64,000 nucleotides of DNA from Tessaracoccus flavescens (GCF_001998865.1 NZ_CP019607.1:1488001-1552000); one strand, 5' to 3'; positions 8,205-17,634 are shown, numbered from the stretch's first letter. Made by a program: numbers and translations. The notes: generated by a model not told the origin, from the sequence alone.

Positions 8205-10733
8205 CTAGGCGGCCGTCGTGACGGCGCGGCGGAACTGGTCGGCCGTGATCCGGCGGCGAAGCGCGATCGACAGATACGACGCTGTCGCGGCGATCACGAA
8301 CATCAGCACCGACACCGTCGCGATGCCGACCTCACCGCTTCCGCCCGCCAGCCAGGTGCGCACGAGGGTGAACCCGTTCTGCAGTGGCGACACCACGCCG
8401 AGCGGGGCGAGCCAGCCGAGCGCGGACGAGAGGCCGAGCGCGACGGTGACCACGAGCAGGAGCATGGAGATCCCGCGACCCACGTTTCCGAGCCAGCCTG
8501 CGAGCGCGTGGTTGGCCAGGACGAACGATGTGGCGAAGGCCACGAGCAGCGCGATCAACGCGATGGTCTGGCCGACCCCGAGGTCAAGCACGATGCCCCC
8601 GACGAGCCCGAGCACGAGGCCCTGGCCTGCGACGATCGCGGCGGGCAGCCACACCGTCCGCGCCCACATCGCGAGGCTCGAGGCCCGCGAGGTGACGATG
8701 TCGCGCGGGACGGGGTGGGCGAAGATGAAGCTCGCGAGGGCACCGAGCCACAGTCCGGCAACCAGCAGCAGTGACACCAGCGGGATCTGGCCGGACGAGA
8801 TCAGCGAGTCAGAGCGCTCGATCGGCGAGGAGACGACCTTCGACAGTTTCTCGCGGTCGTCCTGTGTGTAGGTCGGCACCTGGTCGGCACCCTTGGACAG
8901 TTCCGAGGCGAAGGTGCTGACGCCGTCATCGAGCTTGTCGACGCCGGCCGAGAGCTCGACGAGCCCGTCGGTGAGTTCCAAGGTGCCGTCGGCGGCGGTC
9001 CCAACGCCTTCGACGTACTGTCCGACGCCGTCGACGTAGGTCTGGGCGCCTTCACGCAGTTCGCCGACACCGGAGTCCAGCTCGACGGTGCCGTCGGCCA
9101 GTTCACCGACGCCGGAGTTGAGCTCGCTGACGCCGTCGGCCAGCTGCCGGGCTCCAGTGGAGAGCTGGTTCACGCCGGCAGGAAGCGCGGTGATCTGGTC
9201 GTTGAACTGGTTGACGCCGTCGAGCAGCTGGGTGGCGCCGTCCGCGAGGGCGGGTGCGCCCTCGACGAGCGGGGCCGCCTGCGTCTCGAGTTTCTCGACG
9301 CCCGTCCGCAGCTCCTGCAGGCCGGCCACGAGCTCGCCCTTCTGTGTCTCGGCCTCCTTGGCGATGGCCGTCTCGAGGGTCCCGACCCCGGCGGCAAGCT
9401 GCTCTGCTCCGCCGAGGAGCGTCACGCCGTTCCGCTCGGTGTTGATGGCAGCGCTCGCTGTGCCCGTCCCGGCCTTGAAGCCCTCCGCGAAGGCGACGTC
9501 ACCCGTGGCCTGTGCACCTGCCTCGAAGCCGGCCCGCATGGCGTCGCAGATGTCGTCTGGTTTCTGCTCTGGGCACGAGAACTCGGCGATGACGCCCTGC
9601 GCGACGGCAGCTCCGCCTCCCGCGGCCTCACCTGGGAGCGGGGTTGTGCCGCTCGCGTATCCCTGCATCGCCTTGTCAATGCCCGCGATGCCGTCTCGGA
9701 GACCCTCGGCCCCCTTGGTGAGCTGGTCCAGTCCCCCGAGGTCCTGACCCTCTGCGGGTGCCTGGACCCTTGCGATGAACTGGTCGATCCCGCCCTTGAC
9801 CTGGCTCACTGCGCCGATGGCCTGTGCAGCACCGTCCGCGAAGGCCGGCACCTGGCTGAGCAACTGGTCGGCACCGTCGGCGAGCTGGCCGACGCCCGCG
9901 ACGAGCTGAGGCGTCTGGTCGGCAAACTGCTGCACGCCGTCTGCCAACTGGTCGGCGCCGGTGTTCAGCTGCGACACGCCGGTGCGCAACTCCGCCGTAC
10001 CCGATGCCAGTTCCGAGGTGCCTGCCTTGAGTTCGGTGATCCCGTCGACGAGTTGGGTTCCGCCCTCGGCCAGCTTGGGGCCGTTCTCCTTCAGCTTGGC
10101 CATGCCGTCGCTCAGCTGCGTCGCGCCCTGGGTGGCCTCCTTCGTCCCCTCGGCGAGCTGCCCGGACCCGTCGCTGAGCTGGTTGGCTCCGTCGACGATG
10201 GTGCTGAACTGGTCACCGACGGTGTTGAACCCGACGTAGATGCCGTCCAGGTAGGAGCCGGTGAGGGTCGAGTTGATGGTGTCGACCGCGATGTTGGAGA
10301 TCTGCTGGGCCAGTTGGGCATCGGTCACCGGCGAGTTGTCGCTGACCTGGACGTTGATCGTCGCCTGCTCGGCGGTGGCGGCGTCGTTGGCCGAGAAGGA
10401 GGTGGCCGCGGCCGAGAAGCCCTTCGGGATGGTGACGACGGCGGAGTACTGGCCGGACTTGAGCCCCGCGGCGGCGCTCGGCGCATCAGCGAGGGTCCAG
10501 GAGATGTTCTCTCCGTCCTTGTCGATCATGGCTGCCGCCAGCTGGCGACCCATGGGCACCAGCTGTCCCTCGACCGTGACCGCCTCGTCGAGGTTGACCA
10601 CGGCGGCCTTGACGTCCGACTCGGACGACCAGGCGAGGCCGATCAGCGCGGCGACGGCGAGCAGCGGGACAAGGGCGAGGGCCACGAGGCTGGCCCACCC
10701 GAACTTGCGGCGGGGGCTTGCTGTGGGGTTCAT
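8205..10733 (-). CDS. YhgE/Pip family membrane protein
   Basis: An 842-residue protein of the YhgE/Pip type (ABC-2-like membrane fold; the family includes phage-infection protein Pip and is related to EsaA of type VIIb secretion). An N-terminal membrane helix (about 12-35) precedes a long extracellular region packed with near-repeats such as QLADGV and ELADGT, forming a coiled coil. About five membrane helices lie at the C-terminus (from about residue 630). ATG 10733 has AGGAGAG six bases upstream and overlaps the MMPL stop as ATGA. The operon with MMPL suggests a joint export or envelope role. The nearby ESX-like cassettes make a type VII link conceivable but unproven. Confidence 0.85.
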   Translation of the reverse strand: MNPTASPRRKFGWASLVALALVPLLAVAALIGLAWSSESDVKAAVVNLDEAVTVEGQLVPMGRQLAAAMIDKDGENISWTLADAPSAAAGLKSGQYSAVVTIPKGFSAAATSFSANDAATAEQATINVQVSDNSPVTDAQLAQQISNIAVDTINSTLTGSYLDGIYVGFNTVGDQFSTIVDGANQLSDGSGQLAEGTKEATQGATQLSDGMAKLKENGPKLAEGGTQLVDGITELKAGTSELASGTAELRTGVSQLNTGADQLADGVQQFADQTPQLVAGVGQLADGADQLLSQVPAFADGAAQAIGAVSQVKGGIDQFIARVQAPAEGQDLGGLDQLTKGAEGLRDGIAGIDKAMQGYASGTTPLPGEAAGGGAAVAQGVIAEFSCPEQKPDDICDAMRAGFEAGAQATGDVAFAEGFKAGTGTASAAINTERNGVTLLGGAEQLAAGVGTLETAIAKEAETQKGELVAGLQELRTGVEKLETQAAPLVEGAPALADGATQLLDGVNQFNDQITALPAGVNQLSTGARQLADGVSELNSGVGELADGTVELDSGVGELREGAQTYVDGVGQYVEGVGTAADGTLELTDGLVELSAGVDKLDDGVSTFASELSKGADQVPTYTQDDREKLSKVVSSPIERSDSLISSGQIPLVSLLLVAGLWLGALASFIFAHPVPRDIVTSRASSLAMWARTVWLPAAIVAGQGLVLGLVGGIVLDLGVGQTIALIALLVAFATSFVLANHALAGWLGNVGRGISMLLLVVTVALGLSSALGWLAPLGVVSPLQNGFTLVRTWLAGGSGEVGIATVSVLMFVIAATASYLSIALRRRITADQFRRAVTTAA

Positions 10734-13405
10734 GCGTTGCTCTCCTCGAAGGTCGGGGCGGCGTAGACGCCGTCCACCTGGAAGCTGCCCAGATGCTCCT
10801 CGCTGACGGCGCACAGGACGACGGCGCCGGAGCCGGTGGTGCGGGCGATGAGGTCGTCGAGGGCCTCGCGGGCCTCGTCGGTGTCGATCCGTTCGATGGT
10901 GTCGACGAACACGACGGTGCCCGCCTGCGTGGCGCGCAGGGCGGCGACGGGGTCGTCGACCGTCGCGAGGTCGACGTAGCTGACGCGGCGGCGGACCCGG
11001 CTCGCGCCCTCAGGGAGGAGGGCGCCTGCGACGCGGGCCTTTCCTCCGGTGGTCTCGAGTCGGCCGGACAGCGCGAGCGCCGTGCCGGTGCGGGCCCCGA
11101 TGGGGCCGACCAGGCCGACGACATTGCCCGGAACGAGCCGCAGGTTGATGGGCGCAACCACGTCCTCGACCTCGAGTCCGTCGGCGAAGACCACCGAGTC
11201 ATCGCCCGGCCAGTCACGCAGCGACACCTCCCGGGTCAGGACCTCGCCCTCGACGTCGAACGTCGGCAGCAGCTTGTCGAGCCAACGCGGCAGCCACCAG
11301 GCACGCTCCCCGAGCAGCGTCATGACGGCGGGAACCAGCGTCATCCGCACCAGGAACGCGTCGACGGCGACGCCGACCGCGAGGGCAAGGGCAATGGCCT
11401 TGATGGCGCCCATCCCCTCCGGGACGAAGAACGCGAACACCGAGAACATGATGATGGCGGCGGCGGCAACGACGGGGCCGGAGGCGACGAAGCCGGTACG
11501 GATCGCCTCGACCGGCGACTTCCCGTGCACGTACTCCTCACGGATCCGGCTGACCAGGAACACCTCGTAGTCCATCGCGAGCCCGAAGAGGATGCCCATC
11601 AGCAGGATCGGAAGGAAGGAGATCACCGGCATCGGCTTCTCCAGGTTCGCAATCTCCTTGAACCAGCCGTAGTTGAACACCAGCGTCGTCACACCGAAGG
11701 CGGAGCCGACGCTGAGCAGATAGCCGAGCGTCGCCTTAACCGGCACCCACACCGATCTGAACACGGCGGCGAGCAGCACGAGCGACAGCCCTACGACCAG
11801 CAGGCCGAACGGCAGCAGGGCTGCGGTGAGCCGCTCAGAGACGTCGATCTGGATCGGGGTCGAGCCGGTGACGTTGGTCGACACGCCATACTTCTCGACC
11901 CACTCGTCGTGCTTGTCGTTGAGCGCGCGCACGAGGTCGGCTGTGGCGGGATCGTCAGGGCCCGTGGTCGGCGTGAGCTGGATCATGCCCGTGTCGGCGT
12001 TGGGGTTGGGCACCGCGACGGGGACCATGGCCACGCCCGGCATCTCCTCGATGTCGGTCTTCAGCGACTCGAGCAGCCCGAGCGGATCGGTCGAGCCGAT
12101 GATGTCGGCCGTGACGATGATCGGGCCGTTCATGCCTGGCCCGAACTCCTCGGCGAGGAGGTCGTAGGCGACCCGCGCAGGGGTGCCCTGGTGCTGCTGG
12201 CCGGCGTTGGGCAGCGCGACCTGGAGGCCGAGCGTCGGGATGGTCAGCCCGACGAGCGCGGCGACGACGACCACGATCGTGATGATGGGGTGGGTAGTGG
12301 TGACCCCCACCCACCAGGCGAAGATGCCCTTGCGTTCCTTCTTCTGCGCGCCATCCTCGGAGTCGGCCCTGGCCTTGCGCGGCTTGCGGGGCTTCGGACG
12401 CATCCGTTCGCCGAGCAGGCCCATCAGGGCGGGCAGGAAGGTGAGCGCGATGATGACGGCCAAGGCGACGGTGATCGCCGCGAAGAGGCCCATCACCGTC
12501 AGGAACGGGATGTTGGCAACGCCGAGCCCGATCAGGGCGATGAACACGGTCAGGCCGGCGAAGACGACCGCCGAGCCCGACGTACCGACGGCGCGGCCCG
12601 CGGACTCCTCCGGGTCGAGCCCGTCGCGGAGCTGGTCGCGGTGGCGCGACAGGATGAACAGCGCGTAGTCGATGCCGACGGCGAGCCCGAGCATCACCGA
12701 GAGCAGCGGCGTCGTTGAGTTGATGTCGAACAGCCGCGTCATCAGCAGCATGAGCGCCATGGCGATGCCGACGCCGGTGATCGCCGTCAGGAGAGGCAGT
12801 CCCGCGGCGACGAGCGATCCGAGCAGCACGGCGAGCACGATCAGGGCGACCACCAGGCCGATCGCCTCGATGATGGTGAGGGCAGGCAGTTCGATGTTGT
12901 AGGCCTCACCGCCCATGCTGACCTGCGCGCCTTCCGGCAACCGCTCCTCGAGGTCCTCAGCGACCTGCGTCAGCGGGGCGAGGTCGTCCATGGTCGGCGT
13001 CTCCTCGAAGTCGAGGGAAAGCTGCACGATGGCCGCCTCCCCCGAGTCGGAGATGAGCCCGCTCACGTACTCGTTCCACGGGGACGTGGCCGCCAACACC
13101 ATGTCGAGGTCGTCGAATTCGGCGATCGCGTCCTCCACCTCGGGGCGGAACTCCTCGATGTCCTGCCCGTCGGGTGCGACGACGATCGCCATGGCCGAGA
13201 GGGCGGCTCCCTCGGGGAAGGTCATGCGCAGGCGATCGAGCGCCTCCTGCGAGCGGGAGGCCGGGATCTCGAAGGCATTGTTGAACGAGCCCATGAAAGC
13301 GACTGCCGCGCCGCCGAGACCGATCAGGAGCGCAAGCCAGATACCGATGACGGTCTTCCTGCGTCGGTAACACCAGCGCCCGAGGGCGTAGAGCCATGCT
13401 GACAT
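10730..13405 (-). CDS. MMPL/RND transporter fused to a degenerate ABC-ATPase-like domain
   Basis: An 891-residue protein. Residues 1 to about 700 are an MMPL/RND-type exporter: a first helix after RRRKTVIGIW, an extracytoplasmic loop, six helices including a GLAVGIDYALFILSR segment, and a second half repeating the plan with LAMDYEVFLVSRIREEY. The C-terminal ~190 residues look like an ABC ATPase core (LRLVPGNVVGLVGPIG..., VVFVDTIERID). However, the Walker A region reads GPIGARTGT without the lysine, and no LSGGQ signature is seen. Start ATG 13405 sits 11 bases after GGGAGG. The divergent TetR gene and palindromes suggest local repression. The fusion is unusual for MMPL proteins. Confidence 0.85.
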   Translation of the reverse strand: MSAWLYALGRWCYRRRKTVIGIWLALLIGLGGAAVAFMGSFNNAFEIPASRSQEALDRLRMTFPEGAALSAMAIVVAPDGQDIEEFRPEVEDAIAEFDDLDMVLAATSPWNEYVSGLISDSGEAAIVQLSLDFEETPTMDDLAPLTQVAEDLEERLPEGAQVSMGGEAYNIELPALTIIEAIGLVVALIVLAVLLGSLVAAGLPLLTAITGVGIAMALMLLMTRLFDINSTTPLLSVMLGLAVGIDYALFILSRHRDQLRDGLDPEESAGRAVGTSGSAVVFAGLTVFIALIGLGVANIPFLTVMGLFAAITVALAVIIALTFLPALMGLLGERMRPKPRKPRKARADSEDGAQKKERKGIFAWWVGVTTTHPIITIVVVVAALVGLTIPTLGLQVALPNAGQQHQGTPARVAYDLLAEEFGPGMNGPIIVTADIIGSTDPLGLLESLKTDIEEMPGVAMVPVAVPNPNADTGMIQLTPTTGPDDPATADLVRALNDKHDEWVEKYGVSTNVTGSTPIQIDVSERLTAALLPFGLLVVGLSLVLLAAVFRSVWVPVKATLGYLLSVGSAFGVTTLVFNYGWFKEIANLEKPMPVISFLPILLMGILFGLAMDYEVFLVSRIREEYVHGKSPVEAIRTGFVASGPVVAAAAIIMFSVFAFFVPEGMGAIKAIALALAVGVAVDAFLVRMTLVPAVMTLLGERAWWLPRWLDKLLPTFDVEGEVLTREVSLRDWPGDDSVVFADGLEVEDVVAPINLRLVPGNVVGLVGPIGARTGTALALSGRLETTGGKARVAGALLPEGASRVRRRVSYVDLATVDDPVAALRATQAGTVVFVDTIERIDTDEAREALDDLIARTTGSGAVVLCAVSEEHLGSFQVDGVYAAPTFEESNA

Positions 13406-13456
13406 GCGGGTCGGATCCTCCCGGTAATGCACTGATTTCAGTCCAAGGCTAAACCA

Positions 13457-13495
13457 ATACAGTGATGTATCCAAACCAATCATGTATCGGATACA
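13457..13495. promoter_or_regulatory. Two palindromes in the MMPL/TetR divergent region (likely TetR operators)
   Basis: ATACA-GTGA-TGTAT (13457-13470) and TGTATC-G-GATACA (13483-13495) are perfect inverted repeats sharing the TGTAT core, 12 bases apart. They lie between the MMPL start (13405) and the TetR start (13525). Placement and symmetry fit binding of a TetR dimer controlling both directions. No binding data are available. Confidence 0.6.
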
Positions 13496-13524
13496 CTGGC
13501 GCATCAAATCTCTTGGAGGGTGGC

Positions 13525-14121
13525 ATGGCACGGACGGTGCGCGAGACGGCTCGACGGCGAGCGACGCGGGCGAAGATCGTCGAAGCGGCGCTCGAGGAGT
13601 TCGGCCGCAACGGCATCGACGCCACGTCGGTCGAGCAGCTCTGCGAGGCGGCGGGCTTCACCCGCGGAGCCTTCTACTCCAACTTCGACACCAAGAATGA
13701 CGTCTGCGCAGCGGTCGCCCGCTACATCGCAGATGAGTATGTCGAGGCCTGTCGCTCCGCGTTGGCCTCCGCGACGAACGACACCGACATCGGCGAGCTG
13801 CTCGGCAGGCTGTTCAGTGCGGGCGCGTTCAGCCCCGAGCGTCAGCGGACCATGGTCGAGCTCCAGCTCCGGGCCAGCCGCGAGCCTGCGCTCAGCGAGC
13901 GGCTCGCCCTCGCCCGTGAGGAGACCTGGCCGCTGATTGTCGAGGTCGTCGATCACGGCGCCGCGCAGGCCGACTGCACCTTCGCGATGGACACCCACGA
14001 CCTGCTGCGCCTGTGCGAGGCCCTGTTCTTCTCCCCGCTGCTGACCGCCGACGGATCGAACCTGCGCCTGATGTCGCGGGTGCTCGAGGCGCTCGCCGTC
14101 GAGAACCACCCCGTCGGCTGA
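13525..14121 (+). CDS. TetR/AcrR family transcriptional regulator
   Basis: A 198-residue repressor with an N-terminal helix-turn-helix (about residues 15-60: KIVEAALEEFGRNGIDATSVEQLCEAAGFTRGAFYSNFDTKN written in pieces as AALEEFG, ATSVEQLC, GFTRGAFYSNF) and a helical ligand-binding C-terminus. ATG 13525 is preceded by TTGGAGGGTGGC, a good ribosome-binding site, so the upstream in-frame ATG codons are not used. It is divergent from the MMPL-YhgE operon and probably represses it and itself through the palindromes at 13457-13495. The ligand is unknown. Confidence 0.9.
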   Translation: MARTVRETARRRATRAKIVEAALEEFGRNGIDATSVEQLCEAAGFTRGAFYSNFDTKNDVCAAVARYIADEYVEACRSALASATNDTDIGELLGRLFSAGAFSPERQRTMVELQLRASREPALSERLALAREETWPLIVEVVDHGAAQADCTFAMDTHDLLRLCEALFFSPLLTADGSNLRLMSRVLEALAVENHPVG

Positions 14122-14157
14122 CACGTGGGCGGCCGGCGCGCCGTCGACCGCCCGCGA

Positions 14158-14781
14158 CTACCAGCCTCGGGCGATCCACTCGTCGAGGTGCGGCGCCTCC
14201 GCACCGATGGTGGTCGACGGGCCGTGCCCGGTGTTGACGACTGTCTCCGGCGGGAGGGTGAGCAGGCGCGTCCGGATCGACTCGACGATCCGCGGGAAGT
14301 CGGAGTAGTCCCAGCGCGTGGCGCCGGGACCGCCCTCGAAGAGGGTGTCTCCGCTGAAGACCGCGCCGAGGTCGGGGCCTACGAACACTGTCGAACCCGG
14401 CGTGTGGCCAGGGGTGTGGCGCACCTCGAGCCTCGCTCCCCCGGCCTCGAAGACCTGGCCGTCCGCCAACGGCCCGAAACCAACCCCTGGGTGGCTCTGC
14501 TCCCACAGGAACGCATCGGCCGGGTTGAGCAGGAACGGGGCGTCGACGAGGCGGGCGAAGTCGATCACCGCACGGACGTGGTCCCAGTGGCCGTGGGTGA
14601 GCAGGATCTGGCGGACCTTCCGGTTCCCCACCGCCTCCGCCACCGCCTCGGCGTCGTGTGCGGGATCGATCACGATCACCTCGCGGTCGTCGCCGACGAT
14701 CCACACGTTGTTCTGGTGCACCGGGGGCCCGTCCGGGTCCGAGTTCCCGGCCGTGACGAGGTGATCGATGCGCGCTTCCAT
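14158..14781 (-). CDS. MBL-fold metallo-hydrolase
   Basis: A 207-residue metallo-beta-lactamase-fold hydrolase. The metal site THGHWDH spans residues 62-68 (His63, His65, Asp67, His68). Further metal ligands are seen in HTPGHTPGS and FSGDTLF, and a C-terminal TGHGP provides the last histidine. The glyoxalase-II-like length and compact pattern suggest a thioester or similar hydrolase, but the substrate cannot be told. It is convergent with the TetR gene (36 bases apart) and stands alone. Confidence 0.9.
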   Translation of the reverse strand: MEARIDHLVTAGNSDPDGPPVHQNNVWIVGDDREVIVIDPAHDAEAVAEAVGNRKVRQILLTHGHWDHVRAVIDFARLVDAPFLLNPADAFLWEQSHPGVGFGPLADGQVFEAGGARLEVRHTPGHTPGSTVFVGPDLGAVFSGDTLFEGGPGATRWDYSDFPRIVESIRTRLLTLPPETVVNTGHGPSTTIGAEAPHLDEWIARGW

Positions 14782-14902
14782 GGGTGTCTCCCTTGCTCGG
14801 TTCCGTCCCAGCTTGCCATGCGCGCTCGCACGGACCGCACACCGCTGCGAAGGCGGGTGTCACCGGTTCTAGGATGGTGCCTCAACCTCAGGAAGGATGC
14901 AC

Positions 14903-15892
14903 ATGCTCATCTTGATCACGGGCGGCGCCGGCTACATCGGTAGCACCGTCGCGTCTGCCTGCGAGGATGCGGGACACCAGGTCGTCATTCTCGACGACTT
15001 CTCCACAGGCCGTCGCGAGTTCATCGGCGATCGCAAGCTGTACGAGGGCGACATCGCCGACGCGGCACTGCTGGACAGGATTTTCACCGAGCAGAAGATC
15101 GACGCGGTCGTGCACTGCGCCGCGAAGATCGTCGTCCCCGAGTCGGTCGAGGACCCGCTCGGCTACTACGAGAACAACGTCGCCAAGACGGTGACGCTGC
15201 TCGAGGGCCTGAAGCGCAACGGCGTTGAGCGCTTCCTGTTCTCCTCCTCCGCGTCGATCTACGCCCCCGACGAGAACTTCGTGGTCACCGAGCAGTCGCC
15301 GCTGAGCCCCGGCTCCCCCTACGCGCGCACCAAGTTCATGTCCGAGATGGTGCTCGAGGACTTCACGAAGGCCTCCGACGTGCGCGTCCTGTCGCTTCGC
15401 TACTTCAACCCGATCGGCACCGACCCGAAGCTGCGCTCCGGCCAGCAGCTCGAGCACCCCACCCACGTGCTCGCCAAGCTGCTCGAGGCCTGGTCGAAGG
15501 GCGAGACCTTCACGGTCACCGGCGTCGACTGGCCGACGCGCGACGGCTCGGGCATCCGTGACTTCATCCACGTCTGGGACCTGGCCCGCGCACATGTCGC
15601 GGCGCTCGAGGGCTTCGACAAGGCGACCGCCGAGGACCATTACCAGGTGTTCAACATCGGCACCGGCACCGGCGTCACCGTCAAGGAACTCGCCGCATCC
15701 TTCGAGGCGATCACCGGCGACCCGCTGAAGGTGCAGTTCGGCCCCGCCCGCCCGGGCGACGTGGCCGGCGTCTACACAGTCTCGTCCAAGGCGAAGGACA
15801 TCCTCGGCTGGGAGGCACAGCTCTCCGAGCAGGACGCCGTCCGCGACGCGATCGCGTGGCTGCCGGTCCGCAAGGAGATGCTGGGCTACTGA
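14903..15892 (+). CDS. galE: UDP-glucose 4-epimerase
   Basis: An extended short-chain dehydrogenase that interconverts UDP-glucose and UDP-galactose in the cytoplasm, feeding cell-wall polysaccharide and the Leloir pathway. The N-terminal NAD motif is TGGAGYIGS. The catalytic Ser lies in FSSSASIY (about 116-118), and Tyr and Lys lie in YARTK (about 140 and 144). The substrate-binding region includes RYFNPIGTDPKL. The length of 329 residues is normal. ATG 14903 is chosen because AGGAAGG is 6 bases upstream; ATG 14897 would leave no spacing. A hairpin terminator follows at 15909. Confidence 0.95.
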   Translation: MLILITGGAGYIGSTVASACEDAGHQVVILDDFSTGRREFIGDRKLYEGDIADAALLDRIFTEQKIDAVVHCAAKIVVPESVEDPLGYYENNVAKTVTLLEGLKRNGVERFLFSSSASIYAPDENFVVTEQSPLSPGSPYARTKFMSEMVLEDFTKASDVRVLSLRYFNPIGTDPKLRSGQQLEHPTHVLAKLLEAWSKGETFTVTGVDWPTRDGSGIRDFIHVWDLARAHVAALEGFDKATAEDHYQVFNIGTGTGVTVKELAASFEAITGDPLKVQFGPARPGDVAGVYTVSSKAKDILGWEAQLSEQDAVRDAIAWLPVRKEMLGY

Positions 15893-15908
15893 CCCGGATA
15901 ACGACGTA

Positions 15909-15936
15909 CGGCCGCTCCTCATGGGGCGGCCGTTTT
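15909..15936 (+). terminator. Rho-independent terminator after galE
   Basis: CGGCCGCTCC pairs with GGGGCGGCCG across a short loop (TCAT) and is followed by TTTT, 17 bases after the galE stop codon. Confidence 0.8.
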
Positions 15937-16032
15937 CGTGTGCGCGCCTCGGCGGGACTGCCGAGACAGGCTCATCGTCGGATCGGGGCGCCCCGGACGT
16001 GGTGCCGGGGCCGCCTTCGGGTCGACGAAAGG

Positions 16033-16152
16033 TCAGTCGGTCGCCTCGGACCACAGCTCGCGACGGCGGGAGGCCCTGCTGCGATCGACAAGGCTGGTCG
16101 CCGTGAAGACCAGCGTCAACAACGTCATGCACCAGAACAGTTTGCGGATCAT
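16033..16152 (-). CDS. Small membrane-type ORF, 39 residues
   Basis: An open frame begins MIRKLFWCMTLLTLVFTA and ends SEATD. A basic N-terminus, one hydrophobic helix and a basic tail (DRSRASRRREL) look like a small single-pass membrane protein. The start ATG at 16152 has only a weak ribosome-binding site. It lies in a ~530-base gap between galE and the histidine kinase that holds no other convincing gene. Actinobacteria often encode short MRRLFW-type membrane peptides of this appearance. This could also be chance. Confidence 0.4.
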   Translation of the reverse strand: MIRKLFWCMTLLTLVFTATSLVDRSRASRRRELWSEATD

Positions 16153-16422
16153 GCCTGCAATCTAGGAGACGGGAAGGTCGATGCGGAAGGCGGGGCGCGA
16201 AGGATCAGACTTTGGTGCACAACATCTGGTCAATGGTTGCCCCGGGTCTGACCGGGTGATCCAGGAAACCCACCTAGTCTCGGACCCGTGCAACGAGTGA
16301 TGGGTGGTGTCCCTGTGGGTGGATCAGGTTGGCGACGGTGTCCTCGTGCTTGGTCGTTCGACGACCGGCGGGCATCGGCTCGACGCCGCGCCACGGGGAC
16401 CCGGGGCTAGGCTGACGCCATC

Positions 16423-17634
16423 ATGAAGGAGACTCGCTGGTCGCGGGAGAGCCGCACCCTGCTGCATGACGCCGCCCTCGCAGGCGTCATGGCCGTCGCG
16501 ACCCTCACCCCCGTCGCATTCATCCCCGAACAGGGCTACATGACGGCCGCAAGCTGGTGGTCGCTGCTGATGTGCGCGGCGCTGATCCTGCGCCGCATCG
16601 CCCCCCTCGTCTCGCTCGGCGTGGTCACCGTCGCCGGCGCAGGCATGGTGTTCATGCTCACCGCCCCCATGCCCGCGCTGCTCTGCGTACCCATCGTCGT
16701 CTACAGCGTCGGGCGCTACCGGCGCATCTCCGGCCTGCTCCCCGTGATCCCCTTCGGCATCGTCGGCTCGCTCGCCGGCCCCATCTCCTGGACGAGGGAC
16801 CTCGCGGCCGACTACCGGTTCCTCGGCACCTCGGTGCTGGTGCTGCTGTGCGCGGCGGTCGTGGCGCTCGCCTATCTCAGCGGCCGCTACATGCGCGAGC
16901 GGGTTCTCAACGCGACCCTCGACCGGGAGATCGTCACGGAACGGTTCACCGCAGCGCAGCGGCAGAGCGAGCAGGAGTCGCAGTTGGCGATGGGCCGCGC
17001 ACGTGCGGAGGTCGCGCAGGAGCTGCACGACGTGCTCGCCCACTCCCTCTCGGTGATCGTCGTCCAGGCCGAGGGCGCGAAGGCGCTGACCGCGAAGCGG
17101 CCGGAGGCTGCGACGCAGGCGCTCGGCGTCATCGCCGACACCGGTCGCAAGTCGATCGACGAGGTACGTCGGATCGTTGCCCTGATGCGCGGCGACACGG
17201 AGAGCCCACGGTTCGGCCCCGCCCCGACCCTCAGCCAGATCCCCGAGCTGGTCGCGGCCGCCGACGACCGAATCAGCCTCGACATCGCAGGCGAGACGCC
17301 GATCGTCCCCGAGTCGCTCGGCCTGACGGCCTACCGCATCGTGCAGGAGGCGACCACCAACTTCCTCAAGCACGCGGGCCCGACCGCCACCGCCACCGTG
17401 AGCGTCCGGTATCTCGCAGACGAGATCGATATCGTGGTGCGCGACGACGGCATCGGCGCCCTGTCGAACTGCGACGGGCGGGGCTCCGGGCTCGCAGGCA
17501 TGCGGGAGCGCGTCGCCGCGATGGGTGGCACCCTGCACGCAGGGCCGCGCGCCGGCGGCGGATACGAAGTCAAGGCTCAGCTTCCGATGCCGAGCCGCCT
17601 GGGTAAGAGCTGGCTGAAGGAGGCCTCACGATGA
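16423..17634 (+). CDS. Sensor histidine kinase (HisKA_3 / NarL-type)
   Basis: A 403-residue membrane histidine kinase. Its N-terminal half holds five to six membrane helices (about 25-165) with no evident extracellular sensor domain. The dimerisation/phosphoacceptor segment is VAQELHDVLAHSLSVIV with His202. The ATPase domain has the N-box-like EATTNFLKHA, DDGIG and GLAGMRERV. It is translationally coupled to the response regulator (ATGA at 17631-17634). This is the usual pair design of actinobacterial NarL-type systems with small-signal or membrane-stress inputs; the signal is unknown. Confidence 0.92.
   Translation: MKETRWSRESRTLLHDAALAGVMAVATLTPVAFIPEQGYMTAASWWSLLMCAALILRRIAPLVSLGVVTVAGAGMVFMLTAPMPALLCVPIVVYSVGRYRRISGLLPVIPFGIVGSLAGPISWTRDLAADYRFLGTSVLVLLCAAVVALAYLSGRYMRERVLNATLDREIVTERFTAAQRQSEQESQLAMGRARAEVAQELHDVLAHSLSVIVVQAEGAKALTAKRPEAATQALGVIADTGRKSIDEVRRIVALMRGDTESPRFGPAPTLSQIPELVAAADDRISLDIAGETPIVPESLGLTAYRIVQEATTNFLKHAGPTATATVSVRYLADEIDIVVRDDGIGALSNCDGRGSGLAGMRERVAAMGGTLHAGPRAGGGYEVKAQLPMPSRLGKSWLKEASR

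Noticed and set aside
15937..16422. Larger gene in the galE-kinase gap
   Set aside because: Other open frames there lack ribosome-binding sites and any protein-like pattern; only the 39-residue ORF is retained, at low confidence.
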